64,000 nucleotides of DNA. It comes from Saccharothrix luteola (lineage in GTDB: Bacteria > Actinomycetota > Actinomycetes > Mycobacteriales > Pseudonocardiaceae). Every line of letters begins with the position of its first letter. Within the stretch, counting starts at the first letter, position 1. The stretch spans positions 1-64,000 of the forward strand of contig NZ_JAJHUO010000027.1 of the NCBI RefSeq assembly GCF_020859565.1, written 5' to 3'. Positions 12,063 to 20,405 of this stretch are shown here, one piece after another. The notes beneath the pieces are model-generated. The model made no database searches and was not told the DNA's origin. It worked only from the letters and a program-made list of their open reading frames with translations. Made by a program: the position numbers and the translations under genes.

Positions 12063-13574
12063 GTGATCGGGACGAGGCGGTTCGCCATCACGGCCGCGGT
12101 CGTGGTGGCGATCGCCACCGCCGCGTCCGTGGCCGCGAGCTTCGACGTCGTCAAGGGCGAGGGCGCGGTGGTCCTCGACGACCTCGCCCAGCTCGCCACC
12201 GGCCTGTTCGCCACCGGTTGCTGCTGGTGGACGGCCCGCCGCGCGACCGGGCCGGACCGCCGTTGGCGGCTGGCGATGGGGTTCGGCATGGCGGGCTGGT
12301 CCACCGGCCAGGCGTTGTGGACGTGGTACCAGTTGATCGAGCGGCGCGCGGTGCCGTCACCGTCGCCGGCGGACGCCGGGTACCTCAGCATCGTGCCGTT
12401 CGCGTTCGTCGCGCTGCTCGTCATCGGCAACTTCCGCCGGTCGGACTCCCCCGACGCGCTGCTCGACCGCCGCTCCCGCAGCGCCCGGCTGGTGCTGCTG
12501 CTGGACGGCCTGATCGTGGTCGGGTCGCTGTTCGTGCTGACGTGGACCACGTCGCTCGGCGGGCTGGTCGCGGCCGGGAACCCGGGTTCGGCGGCGTTCC
12601 TGGTGGCCATCGCCTACCCGGTGACGGACCTGGTGCTGCTGGTGATCGTGGTGGCGCTGAGCGCGGACCGCAAGGTCGTGCTGCGACCGCAGCTGCGGTT
12701 GTTGGGCCTCGGGCTGGTGGGCCTGGCCGCGTCCGACTTCGCGTTCGCCTACCTGGTCAGCGTCCAGGCGCCGGAGGTGCCGCCGCTGGCCAACGCCGGG
12801 TTCGTGGTGGGACCGGCGCTGATCGCGCTGGCGGCGCTGGCGCCCGTGCCGTCGCCGTCGACCGGCCCGAGCCGCAACCGGCGGCCGTGGCAGTGGGCCT
12901 ACCTGCTGATGCCGTACGTGCCCTTACTGATCAGCACCGTGCTGGTGCTCCGGCGCACGATCATCGGCGACCTCGGGCCGTTGGACGCGGTGGAGATCGG
13001 CTGCGGCTTCACGGTGTTCGTCGCGGTGATCCTGCGGCAGCTGGTGACCCTTGTGGACAACACGAAGCTCGTGCTGCTGCTGCGCGAGTCCGAGCGCACC
13101 CTGACGCACCAGGCGCACCACGACCCGTTGACCGGGCTGGCCAACCGGGCGCTGTTCGAGCGCAGGCTGGACGAGGCGATGGCCGGGCACCACGGCGAGG
13201 GCACGCCGTTCGGGCTGCTGTTCGTGGACCTCGACGACTTCAAGGCGGTCAACGACGTCTCCGGCCACGCGCACGGCGACGCGATGCTCGAACGGGTGGC
13301 GCAGCGGCTGCGGCAGTGCGTCCGCGACACCGACGTGGTGGCCCGGCTCGGCGGCGACGAGTTCGGCGTGCTGGTCGAAGGGCTGGAGGAGCCGGAGAAG
13401 GTGGCGTTCCGCATCCTCGACGCGCTCGGCGAGGAGATCAGCGCGTCGGTCGGCGTGGTGATCTGCGCCGACCACGACCCCGAGGCCACCGCCGCGTCCG
13501 TGCTCAGCCGTGCGGACAAGGCCATGTACGAGGCGAAGCGCGACGGCGGCCGGGGTCTGGTCATCCACTCGTAG
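12063..13574 (+). CDS. Membrane diguanylate cyclase (GGDEF domain)
   Basis: A 503-residue protein with an N-terminal array of hydrophobic helices (residues about 8-330, roughly eight segments) and a C-terminal GGDEF domain (about 345-503). The domain begins DPLTGLANRALFERRL, has FVDLDDFKAVND for metal and substrate binding, and an intact GGDEF active site in ARLGGDEFGVL. RDTD lies five residues before GGDEF, matching the RxxD inhibitory site, so c-di-GMP synthesis with product feedback is expected. No EAL domain is fused. The membrane part resembles 7-8 TM sensor modules of actinobacterial cyclases; its ligand is unknown. Confidence 0.9.
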   Translation: MIGTRRFAITAAVVVAIATAASVAASFDVVKGEGAVVLDDLAQLATGLFATGCCWWTARRATGPDRRWRLAMGFGMAGWSTGQALWTWYQLIERRAVPSPSPADAGYLSIVPFAFVALLVIGNFRRSDSPDALLDRRSRSARLVLLLDGLIVVGSLFVLTWTTSLGGLVAAGNPGSAAFLVAIAYPVTDLVLLVIVVALSADRKVVLRPQLRLLGLGLVGLAASDFAFAYLVSVQAPEVPPLANAGFVVGPALIALAALAPVPSPSTGPSRNRRPWQWAYLLMPYVPLLISTVLVLRRTIIGDLGPLDAVEIGCGFTVFVAVILRQLVTLVDNTKLVLLLRESERTLTHQAHHDPLTGLANRALFERRLDEAMAGHHGEGTPFGLLFVDLDDFKAVNDVSGHAHGDAMLERVAQRLRQCVRDTDVVARLGGDEFGVLVEGLEEPEKVAFRILDALGEEISASVGVVICADHDPEATAASVLSRADKAMYEAKRDGGRGLVIHS

Positions 13575-13600
13575 GGCCGGGCCGCCGGACGGCCCGGCCC
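13574..13600. terminator. Bidirectional terminator hairpin
   Basis: Arms GGGCCGGGCCG (13574-13584) and CGGCCCGGCCC (13590-13600) are exact complements around CCGGA. The hairpin lies between the converging diguanylate cyclase gene and the gene ending at 13611, so it can serve both. Confidence 0.85.
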
Positions 13601-13610
13601 CACCTCCGAC

Positions 13611-14198
13611 TCAGTGGATCTCGAGGTCGCTCCACCACTGGACGGCGACCAGGGGATTCCCGCCGGCGAACCTGACGGTGAAGCCCGGGGCCCGGTCGTG
13701 GTCGGCGTAGTAGGGGCCGATGCCCAGCGCGATGACGACCCTCCCGCGGCTCGCGGGATCGGGGAGCAGGGCCGGGTCGACCCGGTGGAGCAGGGCGACG
13801 TCCGTGCTCAGCGCGGCGTGGTAGTCGGTCCAAGCCGTGGTGGAGGACTCGCACCTGAGCTGCATCACGATGAGTGGCGGAGCCTGCTCGTCGACGTTCT
13901 CGTCCACGTTGAAGACCAGGTCCGCCCGCTCGACGCGCTCGCCGGGCCGCCGTCGGAAGACCGGCACGGCGGCCTGCCCGGTCCAGACCTGGCCGACCTC
14001 GGTCATGACGTCTAGCGGGTCGAGCCTGCCGGTGGTGTCGCGCAGGTTCCGCTGCAACCACTTGGCGAACTGGTTGTGCGCCCACCCGTCCCAATCCCCG
14101 GCGAACCGGATGACCTCGTTGATCAGCGGCTGCTCCTCGTCAACCCACTGAGCGACCTTGTCGACGGCCTCGTGGGGGTCGAGCGTGAGTTTCGACAT
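13611..14198 (-). CDS. Uncharacterised protein, degenerate nuclease-like paralogue
   Basis: A 195-residue protein with no recognised function. It aligns with the gene just upstream over most of its length: WVDEEQPLINEVIRFAGDWDGWAHNQFAKWLQ, LDPLDVMTEV, ERADLVFNVDE, PLIVMQLRCES and a C-terminal AVQWWSDLEIH. In the paralogue the equivalent of VMQLRCES is ITELKCQS, which looks like the E-x-K of a PD-(D/E)XK nuclease core after an upstream Asp; here both E and K are replaced (Q and R), so if that fold is right this copy is catalytically dead. Third gene of a minus-strand run starting at 15675. Confidence 0.7.
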   Translation of the reverse strand: MSKLTLDPHEAVDKVAQWVDEEQPLINEVIRFAGDWDGWAHNQFAKWLQRNLRDTTGRLDPLDVMTEVGQVWTGQAAVPVFRRRPGERVERADLVFNVDENVDEQAPPLIVMQLRCESSTTAWTDYHAALSTDVALLHRVDPALLPDPASRGRVVIALGIGPYYADHDRAPGFTVRFAGGNPLVAVQWWSDLEIH

Positions 14199-14232
14199 CC
14201 GTGTGCTCCTCGCAGGTGGGGTGGAAAGCGGG

Positions 14233-14805
14233 TCAGCCGACCAGGCCGGGGTCGGCCCACCACTGCACGGCGTACTGGCGTCCGGCGCTCTCGACCCGGT
14301 AGCCCGCGGCGGGGCGGAGGCCGGGCTCGTTGAAGCAGATGCCCAGCGACAGCACCATCACGTTCTCCGGGCCGAACGCGTCGTCGACGTCCGGGTTGAC
14401 GCCGTAGAGCTTGGTGACGTCACGGCTCAGCCCGGCGCGGAACGCGGGCCACGGCTGTTTGGGCGACTGGCACTTCAGCTCCGTGATGATCACCGGCGGC
14501 TCGGCCTCCACGGTCGGGCTGAGCGCGTTGAACACGATGTCCGCGCGCTGCTGAGGGCTGTCGAAGACCGCGATCGAGCCCTCGCCGGTCGGGATGTGGT
14601 TGGCCTCGGTGAGCACGTCGAGCGGGTTATTGTTGCGCAGCCGCAGCTTGAGCTGGCCCTGCAGCCACAGCGCGAACTGGTTGCGGGCCCAGCCTTCCCA
14701 GCCGCCCGCGAACAGGGAGAGGGCTTCGATCGTCGGTTGTTCGACCTGGATCCACTCGATGAGGGCCTTGATCACGTCGACCGGGCCGATGGTGTTGTAA
14801 GCCAT
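14233..14805 (-). CDS. Uncharacterised protein, PD-(D/E)XK nuclease-like
   Basis: A 190-residue protein. ATG at 14805 has AGGAGTG upstream. Features: an N-terminal helical part with ARNQFALWLQGQLKLRL, then RADIVFNAL followed about 13 residues later by VIITELKCQS, giving a D...ExK arrangement typical of PD-(D/E)XK folds, and a C-terminal YAVQWWADP shared with its paralogue. The fold assignment is by motif only. It sits between a RhiA-like gene (upstream) and its degenerate paralogue (downstream), all reading left with small gaps, so co-expression is likely. Confidence 0.7.
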   Translation of the reverse strand: MAYNTIGPVDVIKALIEWIQVEQPTIEALSLFAGGWEGWARNQFALWLQGQLKLRLRNNNPLDVLTEANHIPTGEGSIAVFDSPQQRADIVFNALSPTVEAEPPVIITELKCQSPKQPWPAFRAGLSRDVTKLYGVNPDVDDAFGPENVMVLSLGICFNEPGLRPAAGYRVESAGRQYAVQWWADPGLVG

Positions 14806-15036
14806 GACTTCACTCCTGGGGGGAGAGGGGAGAGAGGGGGCGCAGAGCGCGCCGGGGGAGTCGCGCTCTGCGCCCGGGACGACGGGCCGGTGTGGTGGGG
14901 GCACCCGGGCTGTCGAGCTGGGCGGGTCGTGGACGCCTCCGGAGCTCGACCCCGTCGTCCTTCGCGGTGCGCCGGAGGGGCCTTCCGGCGCACGGGTCCT
15001 ACGGCAGACCGGGGAGAGATCCGGTCAGGGGTGTGC

Positions 15037-15675
15037 TCAGGCCGCGACCGACTGCGTGCCGGTGCTGATCGACCACGTGTTGTCCGGGTGCAGCACCGCG
15101 GTCATCTCGAAGCCCGCGTTGTAGTCCAGTTCCACGGTGTTGCTGATCTGCTCGACGTCGAGCACCTCGCCGTGGACGTAAGTGCCCGCGGTGAGCCAGT
15201 AGCTGGGGTGCGGCGTGAAGACGAGGTTCTCGTTGGGCTGCGCCTGCACCGCGAACACGCCGGAGTTCGACATGCCGATGCCGACCGAGGCGCCGTCGGC
15301 GGGCACCGTCGGCAGTTCCCGGATGTAGAGGCTGCCGAGCTCCGGCACGCCGAACGCCTTGCCGGGCACGAAGCGGTGCGCGCCGTCGGTGTAGTCGAAC
15401 AGGATCTGGTTCGTGGTCAGGTCCTGCGGGTTGGCCCGCCGGATCTCCTGCGCGCGGAACCGCGTGCCCGGCTTGAGCGAACCCGTGTACGACCACACGA
15501 AGCTGTAGTCGAGGGTCCACTCGAAGGTCACGGTGGTGCCCGGCCACGCCGGCGCGGTCAGCCAGGCCAGCGACATGGCGTTGCGCACGCCGAGGTCCAC
15601 GGGCTGCTGATAGACGCACAGGTCTTGGAACTGGGTAGATTCATTGCGGACCGTCAGTGAGTACTGGGTTGGCAT
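15037..15675 (-). CDS. RhiA-like protein
   Basis: A 212-residue protein resembling RhiA, the rhizosphere-expressed protein of rhizobia, and its many actinobacterial relatives; biochemical function is unknown. It begins MPTQYSLTVRNESTQFQDLC without a signal peptide, is beta-rich throughout (TVTFEWTLDYSFVW, GASVGIGMSNSGVFAVQAQP, YVHGEVLDVEQISNTVELDYN) and has just one Cys, in the N-terminal motif. GAAGGAG lies about 10 nt before the ATG. First gene of the three-gene minus-strand group. Confidence 0.75.
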   Translation of the reverse strand: MPTQYSLTVRNESTQFQDLCVYQQPVDLGVRNAMSLAWLTAPAWPGTTVTFEWTLDYSFVWSYTGSLKPGTRFRAQEIRRANPQDLTTNQILFDYTDGAHRFVPGKAFGVPELGSLYIRELPTVPADGASVGIGMSNSGVFAVQAQPNENLVFTPHPSYWLTAGTYVHGEVLDVEQISNTVELDYNAGFEMTAVLHPDNTWSISTGTQSVAA

Positions 15676-16010
15676 GGCAGCACAACTCCTTCAAGAGGAG
15701 ACGATTCGGATAAATTCGAACGAGGGCGCGGAATGGTCGGGCGCAGTGCGACCGGTCGCGGGCCGGTCGATCCCACCGCGTTCCTCCGTGCTCGGAACGG
15801 CCGGCCGGTCAACGCATTCGGTATTTCTCATTTTCGCTTTGTCGGTCCGTCCGCCTAAACCAGTACACGCCGGCGATCGCAGGGCGTCAAGCGACCGGCC
15901 TTCACCCGATACGTCGACGTCGCATTCACCTGACTTGGCCTCCGGAAGCGCCGGGCACGCCTTTGCGCAACGTGAAAACGGCAGGCGACCCGTAACGAAA
16001 GTCGCGCGAA
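15676..16010. other. Intergenic region without a gene
   Basis: This 335-bp stretch separates the RhiA-like gene from the zinc-finger gene reading right. It is less GC-rich than its surroundings (for example 15815-15860) and should hold both divergent promoters. I see no convincing ORF, terminator or clear operator. Confidence 0.5.
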
Positions 16011-16334
16011 TTGAATTGCCAGCAGTGTCGGAAGGAGTTCGCCGAGCGGAGCACCGGCCGGCCCCGTCGGTACTGCTCGTCGGCGTGCCGGCAGCGCGCG
16101 TTCCGGGCCAGGCGGGTCTCCGAGCGGTCGGCGGTGGCGCTGCCCGGTCAGGTGGAGGCGCTCGCCGCCGAACTCCGGGACAACGCCGAGGTCATCCGCT
16201 TCCTCGCCCGCGGCTGGACCCCGGTGGAGCCCGAGATGTCCCTGTCCGACCTGATCGAGACCACCGCGGACCTCGCCGAGCGGTTACGGGAACTGGGCGG
16301 TCGCCTGGCCGACGCGCCGTCCGGGCACGGGTGA
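16011..16334 (+). CDS. Small zinc-finger protein
   Basis: A 107-residue protein starting at TTG 16011; an in-frame stop at 15993-15995 limits the start choice. The N-terminus has CQQCRKEF followed by RRYCSSACRQRAFRARR, a Cys4 zinc ribbon with a strongly basic tail, as in small actinobacterial proteins thought to bind nucleic acid. The remaining 60 residues are an amphipathic helix pair with several Glu and Leu (VEALAAELRDNAEVIRFLAR; LSDLIETTADLAERLRELGG), consistent with a coiled-coil dimer. Function unknown. Confidence 0.7.
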   Translation: MNCQQCRKEFAERSTGRPRRYCSSACRQRAFRARRVSERSAVALPGQVEALAAELRDNAEVIRFLARGWTPVEPEMSLSDLIETTADLAERLRELGGRLADAPSGHG

Positions 16335-16719
16335 CGCAACGCGCGACGCAACTCCGTAGGCGAACCCGCCCGCGGGTGACGCCCGAAGGCCTGACGACGA
16401 CCGTTGGAGGGGCGCCGTCCGGCCCGACACCGGGTTCGCCCGCGGCTCACCGGGCCGGTCCGCTCGGTTGGGCAAGGTCGGGCACGAGGTCGGGCCGGGG
16501 TTGTGCCTGACGGCGCGCAACCCCCACGGCGGGCCTGTGACCAGGCAGTTCAACGCCACCCCAGTTTCCTGCAAGCGCCGACGGGCATGCTCGACGTCGC
16601 CGGGAGGACGTCAGGGGAGCGTTCGACCGGGGACGGAGCCGGTCGAGGCCCGGCGGCCCCCAGACCGCCGCCTCCCGGCTCCGTTCGGGCCGACGTCGCG
16701 GCGCGCGGCGGCCCGGTCG
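16335..16719. other. Intergenic region with one long-loop hairpin
   Basis: No gene is supported. Arms ACGGAGCCGG (16633-16642) and CCGGCTCCGT (16675-16684) are exact complements separated by 32 nt that include further G/C-rich pairing; it lies 36 bp beyond the stop of the lipoprotein gene reading left and is a plausible terminator for it. Confidence 0.5.
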
Positions 16720-17691
16720 TCACTTCGGCAGGCCGGCCCACACCTCCGCCGCGACGACCCTCGCCGCGGCACAGGCGTCCTCGACCGCCGCGCCGGTCGG
16801 CAGGGCGACGGTGACGAGCGCGAGCTCGCTCAACCCGTCCTCGAACGGGATGTGGGTGGTCTCCGCGCCGCACAGCACGAGCGACGACGTGGTCAACCCG
16901 GACATCACGGTGGGGCGTCCGGCGACGTCCTCGACCTTGCTGTTCCCGCCGTTGGGTTCGGTCGGCGTGCCCACCGAGTACGTGACCCGCACCCTCGGCG
17001 GCGTCGTCGTGCCGTCCGGGCTCCACCGGCACTGGTGGCCCGCCGGGTAGGGCCACGCACGCGAACCCGCCAGCCCGGGCAGCCGCGCGACCGTCGCGTC
17101 CGACAGCCCGCGGCACGCGTGCACCGGCCCGAGGGACTTCGCCGCGAACCGCCGGTGCTCCACGTCACCCGCGAGCACGCGGTCGGCGACGGCGCGCACC
17201 ACGACGTCGGCGACCTCGCACAGCCGCGTCGCGGCCACGTCCACGTCCGAGTAGTTGTCGACGGTCACGTTCAGCGCCACGAGGTCGGCGAACACCAGGC
17301 CGCGCTGGCACTGCACGCTGCCGCCCCGGATCTCGACGATCCGCAGTTCCTTGTACGGCACCAACGGCCCGTCGAACACGGCCTCGTGCAGCACCCGGTC
17401 GAGCCCGCCCGCCACCACGTCGAGCACCGCACCGCCCGTGGACACCTTGAGCAGGCAGTGGTCGAAGGACTCGACCGGCGCCACCGACGCCTCGCCGAAC
17501 GCCGCCACGTCCGCCGGCTCCACCTGGCCGCACGGGTCGACCGACGCCAGGTCGCCGAGCAGCACCTCGGCGGTGCGCGGGGGAGGTTCCGGGAACGTCG
17601 GGTTCGGCACCGGCACGGCGATCCCGGGCACGGTGGCGCTGCACCCGACGAGCAGTGCCGATAACAGGACGACGCCAAGCGCTCTCGCCAT
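16720..17691 (-). CDS. Secreted lipoprotein, DUF3558-like
   Basis: A 323-residue lipoprotein. ATG at 17691 begins the leader ARALGVVLLSALLVGCSAT with lipobox LVGC, so the mature protein starts at that Cys and is lipid-anchored outside. The mature part has two similar halves, each with Cys pairs (SVDPCGQVEPAD, ESFDHCLLKV; HACRGLSDATVARLPG, AGHQCRWSPDG, ACAAARVVA), like the tandem DUF3558 domains of actinobacterial lipoproteins. It is divergent from a Ser/Thr kinase gene (17900), an arrangement that suggests a shared envelope role but proves nothing. Confidence 0.8.
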   Translation of the reverse strand: MARALGVVLLSALLVGCSATVPGIAVPVPNPTFPEPPPRTAEVLLGDLASVDPCGQVEPADVAAFGEASVAPVESFDHCLLKVSTGGAVLDVVAGGLDRVLHEAVFDGPLVPYKELRIVEIRGGSVQCQRGLVFADLVALNVTVDNYSDVDVAATRLCEVADVVVRAVADRVLAGDVEHRRFAAKSLGPVHACRGLSDATVARLPGLAGSRAWPYPAGHQCRWSPDGTTTPPRVRVTYSVGTPTEPNGGNSKVEDVAGRPTVMSGLTTSSLVLCGAETTHIPFEDGLSELALVTVALPTGAAVEDACAAARVVAAEVWAGLPK

Positions 17692-17899
17692 GACGGAAGG
17701 GTAGGCGACGATCATCCGCGCACGACACGACTTCACCCGAGCGCCACGCGGTTCGGACCACGTCCGTCGACCGCCGCGGCACCACGGCCGACGGGGTCAT
17801 CACCGCCACGACCGCCGAACCGAGGCGCGCTCACCTGTTTGCCGCCGGCGTGATCAGGGCATTCGGAACTGTCCCCGCTCACGCGACCGGAGGTACGAG

Positions 17900-19180
17900 G
17901 TGTCACCCTCGGCAGGCGAGAACGTGCTGGCCGACCGCTACCAGCTGATCGAGCCGATCGGGATCGGCGGCATGGCCGAAGTCCACCGGGCCTGGGACAC
18001 CGTGCTGCGGCGGCACGTCGCGGTCAAGCTGGTGCAGCCCGGTTTCGACCCCGAGGCCGCCCGGCGGTTCGACAACGAGGTCCACCTCCTGGCCGGGCTC
18101 ACGCACCCCGCGCTCGTGTCGGTCTACGACGCCGACACCACGGCGGCGATACCGTTCGTCGTGCTGCGGCTGGTGGAGGGCCGGACCCTGCACGACCGCC
18201 TGGTCCTCGGACCGCTGCCGCTGCACGAAGTGCGCCGACTCGGCGCCCGGCTGGCCGACGCGCTGGCGCACGTGCACGCGCACGGCCTCGTGCACCGCGA
18301 TGTGAAGCCGGCGAACATCCTGCTCGACCACGAGGACGACGCCTACCTGGCGGACTTCGGCCTGGCCCACCTGACCGGCGCCACCCGGCTGACCCGCACC
18401 GACCAGCTCGTCGGGACCGCCGGTTACCTCGCCCCGGAACAGGTGCTCGGCCAGGAGATCGGCCACCCGACCGACGTCTACGCCCTGGGACTGGTGCTCC
18501 TGGAGTGCCTGACCGGACGGCGCGAGTACGAGGGCGGTGACGTGGAGGCGGCGGTCGCCCGGCTGCACCGCCCGCCGGTGATCCCCGACCACCTGCCCGC
18601 CGACCTCCGCGACCTGGTGGCGCGGATGACCTCCGCGGCACCGGAGGACCGGCCCACCGCGCACGACTGCGCGCGGGTCCTGGCGGGCGCGGCCCTGCCG
18701 CCCGACGACGGGGCCGAGGCGGACACCGAGGAGCTGCCGCGTGCGGCGACCCGCCCTTCGTGGCAGGTGCTCGTGGCCTCGGCGGGCGCGCTGGTCGGCG
18801 CGTTCGGGATCACGATGGCCGCGATCTCGGCCGACCGACCGACGACCCCCGCACCGCCCGCGTCCACCACGCAGCAGGCGTCACCCGGCACGGTGGGGTC
18901 GTCGGACGCGCCGCGGGACCAGGCCGAGCCCCAGTTCGTCGTCACGCCGCAAGCCACGGGCACCGCTCCGCCGTCGACCACTCCCCCGCAGCCGACGTCC
19001 CAGGCCGACCACCCGCCGGCCGAGGACACGGTGGAACCGGCGGCCGGGCCGGACGGTGGCACGACGCAGCCCGTCGTCACCACCACCGACCCGCCGACCA
19101 CGGCCCCGCCGACCACCACGTCCGTGAGCCCGGAACCCGAGCCGGAACCGTCGGTCCAGCCGACCGAGGACGGGACCTGA
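17900..19180 (+). CDS. Ser/Thr protein kinase, PknB-type, with extracellular linker
   Basis: A 426-residue single-pass kinase. GTG at 17900 follows GGAGG by about 6 nt. The kinase domain (residues about 13-265) has the Gly loop GIGGMAEV, VAVKLV catalytic Lys, HRDVKPANILL loop, DFGLAH and a TAGYLAPEQ activation segment, so it should be active. A hydrophobic helix (VLVASAGALVGAFGITMAAI, about 291-312) crosses the membrane, and the last 110 residues are a Pro/Thr/Ser-rich extracellular tail with no PASTA or other folded sensor. It likely monitors the envelope with a separate partner; the divergent lipoprotein is one candidate. Confidence 0.92.
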   Translation: MSPSAGENVLADRYQLIEPIGIGGMAEVHRAWDTVLRRHVAVKLVQPGFDPEAARRFDNEVHLLAGLTHPALVSVYDADTTAAIPFVVLRLVEGRTLHDRLVLGPLPLHEVRRLGARLADALAHVHAHGLVHRDVKPANILLDHEDDAYLADFGLAHLTGATRLTRTDQLVGTAGYLAPEQVLGQEIGHPTDVYALGLVLLECLTGRREYEGGDVEAAVARLHRPPVIPDHLPADLRDLVARMTSAAPEDRPTAHDCARVLAGAALPPDDGAEADTEELPRAATRPSWQVLVASAGALVGAFGITMAAISADRPTTPAPPASTTQQASPGTVGSSDAPRDQAEPQFVVTPQATGTAPPSTTPPQPTSQADHPPAEDTVEPAAGPDGGTTQPVVTTTDPPTTAPPTTTSVSPEPEPEPSVQPTEDGT

Positions 19181-19182
19181 CA

Positions 19183-19323
19183 CCACCGGGCGGCGCGGAC
19201 GACCGCTGGGACCTGGTCGGCGGCGACTTCTTCGCCGGGGCGCCGCCCGGCGACGTCCACCTGATCAAGCGGATCCTGCACTACCGGGACGACGAGCAGT
19301 GCGTGCGGATCCCCCGCCACTGA
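19183..19323 (+). pseudogene. Fragment of a SAM-dependent O-methyltransferase
   Basis: Immediately after the kinase stop, one frame reads DDRWDLVGGDFFAGAPPGDV followed by HLIKRILHYRDDEQCVRI and a stop. This matches the segment around the catalytic HDWDDEQC of hydroxyneurosporene-type O-methyltransferases (GDFFxxVPxGxDVYxLKRxLHDWDDxxC), with the catalytic HDWDD changed to HYRDD. There is no start codon or remaining domain, so this is a small remnant about 45 codons long. Confidence 0.6.
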
Positions 19324-19333
19324 CGGCGCGGTC

Positions 19334-20368
19334 TCACGGGTGCACGCCCGGCCCGTGGTCGGCCTCCGGCGGGTGCTTGTCGTCGGCGTGCGCGAGAGGG
19401 GTGGGGCTGAGCGTGGTCTCGTCTTCGCCCTCCTCCAGGAGCGTGGCGGCCGGACCGACCACCCGCGGGTCCGGCTCCCCGACCACGTCGGGGTCCTTGT
19501 CGGTGTAGTCCACGCGGGCCAGCACGCTGCGCATCGCCTCGATCCGGGCCCGCTTCTTGTCGTTGCTCTTCACCACGGTCCACGGCGCGGCGTGCGTGTC
19601 GGTGGCCCGGAACATGGCCACCTTCGCCGCGGTGTAGGCGTCCCACCGGTCGAGCGACCTGATGTCGTTCGGGCTGAGCTTCCACTGGCGGACCGGGTCG
19701 ACCTGGCGGATCAAGAACCGCGTCCGCTGCTCCGCCCGTGACACCGAGAACCACAGCTTGACCAGCGCGATCCCGTCGTCCACCAGCATCCGCTCGAACG
19801 TCGGCGCCTGCCTCATGAAGCGCTCGTACTGCTCGTCGGTGCAGTAGCCCATGACCCGCTCGACGCCCGCTCGGTTGTACCAGGACCGGTCGAACAGCAC
19901 GATCTCGCCCGCCGTCGGCAGCTGGGAGACGTACCGCTGGAAGTACCACTCGCCCTGCTCGCGCTCGGTCGGCTTGCTCAACGCCACCACCCGTGCCCCG
20001 CGCGGGTTGAGGTGCTCGGTGAACCGCTTGATGGTGCCGCCCTTGCCCGCCGCGTCACGCCCCTCGAACACGACGACCATCCGCCCGCCGGTGTCCTTGA
20101 TCCAGTACTGCAGCTTCAGCAGCTCGATCTGGAGCAGCCGCTTGGACAGCTCGTACTCCTCGCGCGTCAGCCGCGTCGGGTACGGGTAGTTCTCCCGCCA
20201 GGTGTCGATCTCCGTGCCGTCGGGGCGCCGCAGCACCGGGTCGTCCCCGTCCTCGTAGTCCACCACGAGGTCGTCCACGCGCAGGCCGGGGAAGTAGTCG
20301 CCGAGGTCGAGCACGCTGTCCACCGGTTCGACGTACCCGGCCGGGGTTCGACGAAACCTTCCGGTCAC
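19334..20368 (-). CDS. ppk2: Polyphosphate kinase 2
   Basis: A 344-residue PPK2-family enzyme that transfers phosphate between polyphosphate and nucleotides. Walker A VVFEGRDAAGKGGTIKR, Walker B IVLFDRSWYNRAGVERVMG and the lid module residues (RAEQRTRFLIRQVDP, KLSPNDIRSLDRWDAY) are intact, matching single-domain class I PPK2. The C-terminal 50 residues are an acidic Pro-rich tail. The GTG at 20368 lies inside a hairpin arm, and a later in-frame GTG (about 17 codons in) is possible. It is downstream of the protease gene in the same direction. Confidence 0.92.
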   Translation of the reverse strand: MTGRFRRTPAGYVEPVDSVLDLGDYFPGLRVDDLVVDYEDGDDPVLRRPDGTEIDTWRENYPYPTRLTREEYELSKRLLQIELLKLQYWIKDTGGRMVVVFEGRDAAGKGGTIKRFTEHLNPRGARVVALSKPTEREQGEWYFQRYVSQLPTAGEIVLFDRSWYNRAGVERVMGYCTDEQYERFMRQAPTFERMLVDDGIALVKLWFSVSRAEQRTRFLIRQVDPVRQWKLSPNDIRSLDRWDAYTAAKVAMFRATDTHAAPWTVVKSNDKKRARIEAMRSVLARVDYTDKDPDVVGEPDPRVVGPAATLLEEGEDETTLSPTPLAHADDKHPPEADHGPGVHP

Positions 20369-20400
20369 GCGGGTCGCACTCCGGGAGCGCGACCCGCGTG
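20366..20400 (-). terminator. Perfect 12-bp hairpin between protease and ppk2
   Basis: Arms CACGCGGGTCGC (20366-20377) and GCGACCCGCGTG (20389-20400) are exact complements around 11 nt. It follows the protease stop (20406) by 5 nt, so it can end that transcript; the distal arm covers the annotated GTG of ppk2, so in any read-through RNA the ppk2 start would be sequestered. Confidence 0.75.
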
Positions 20401-20405
20401 AGGCG

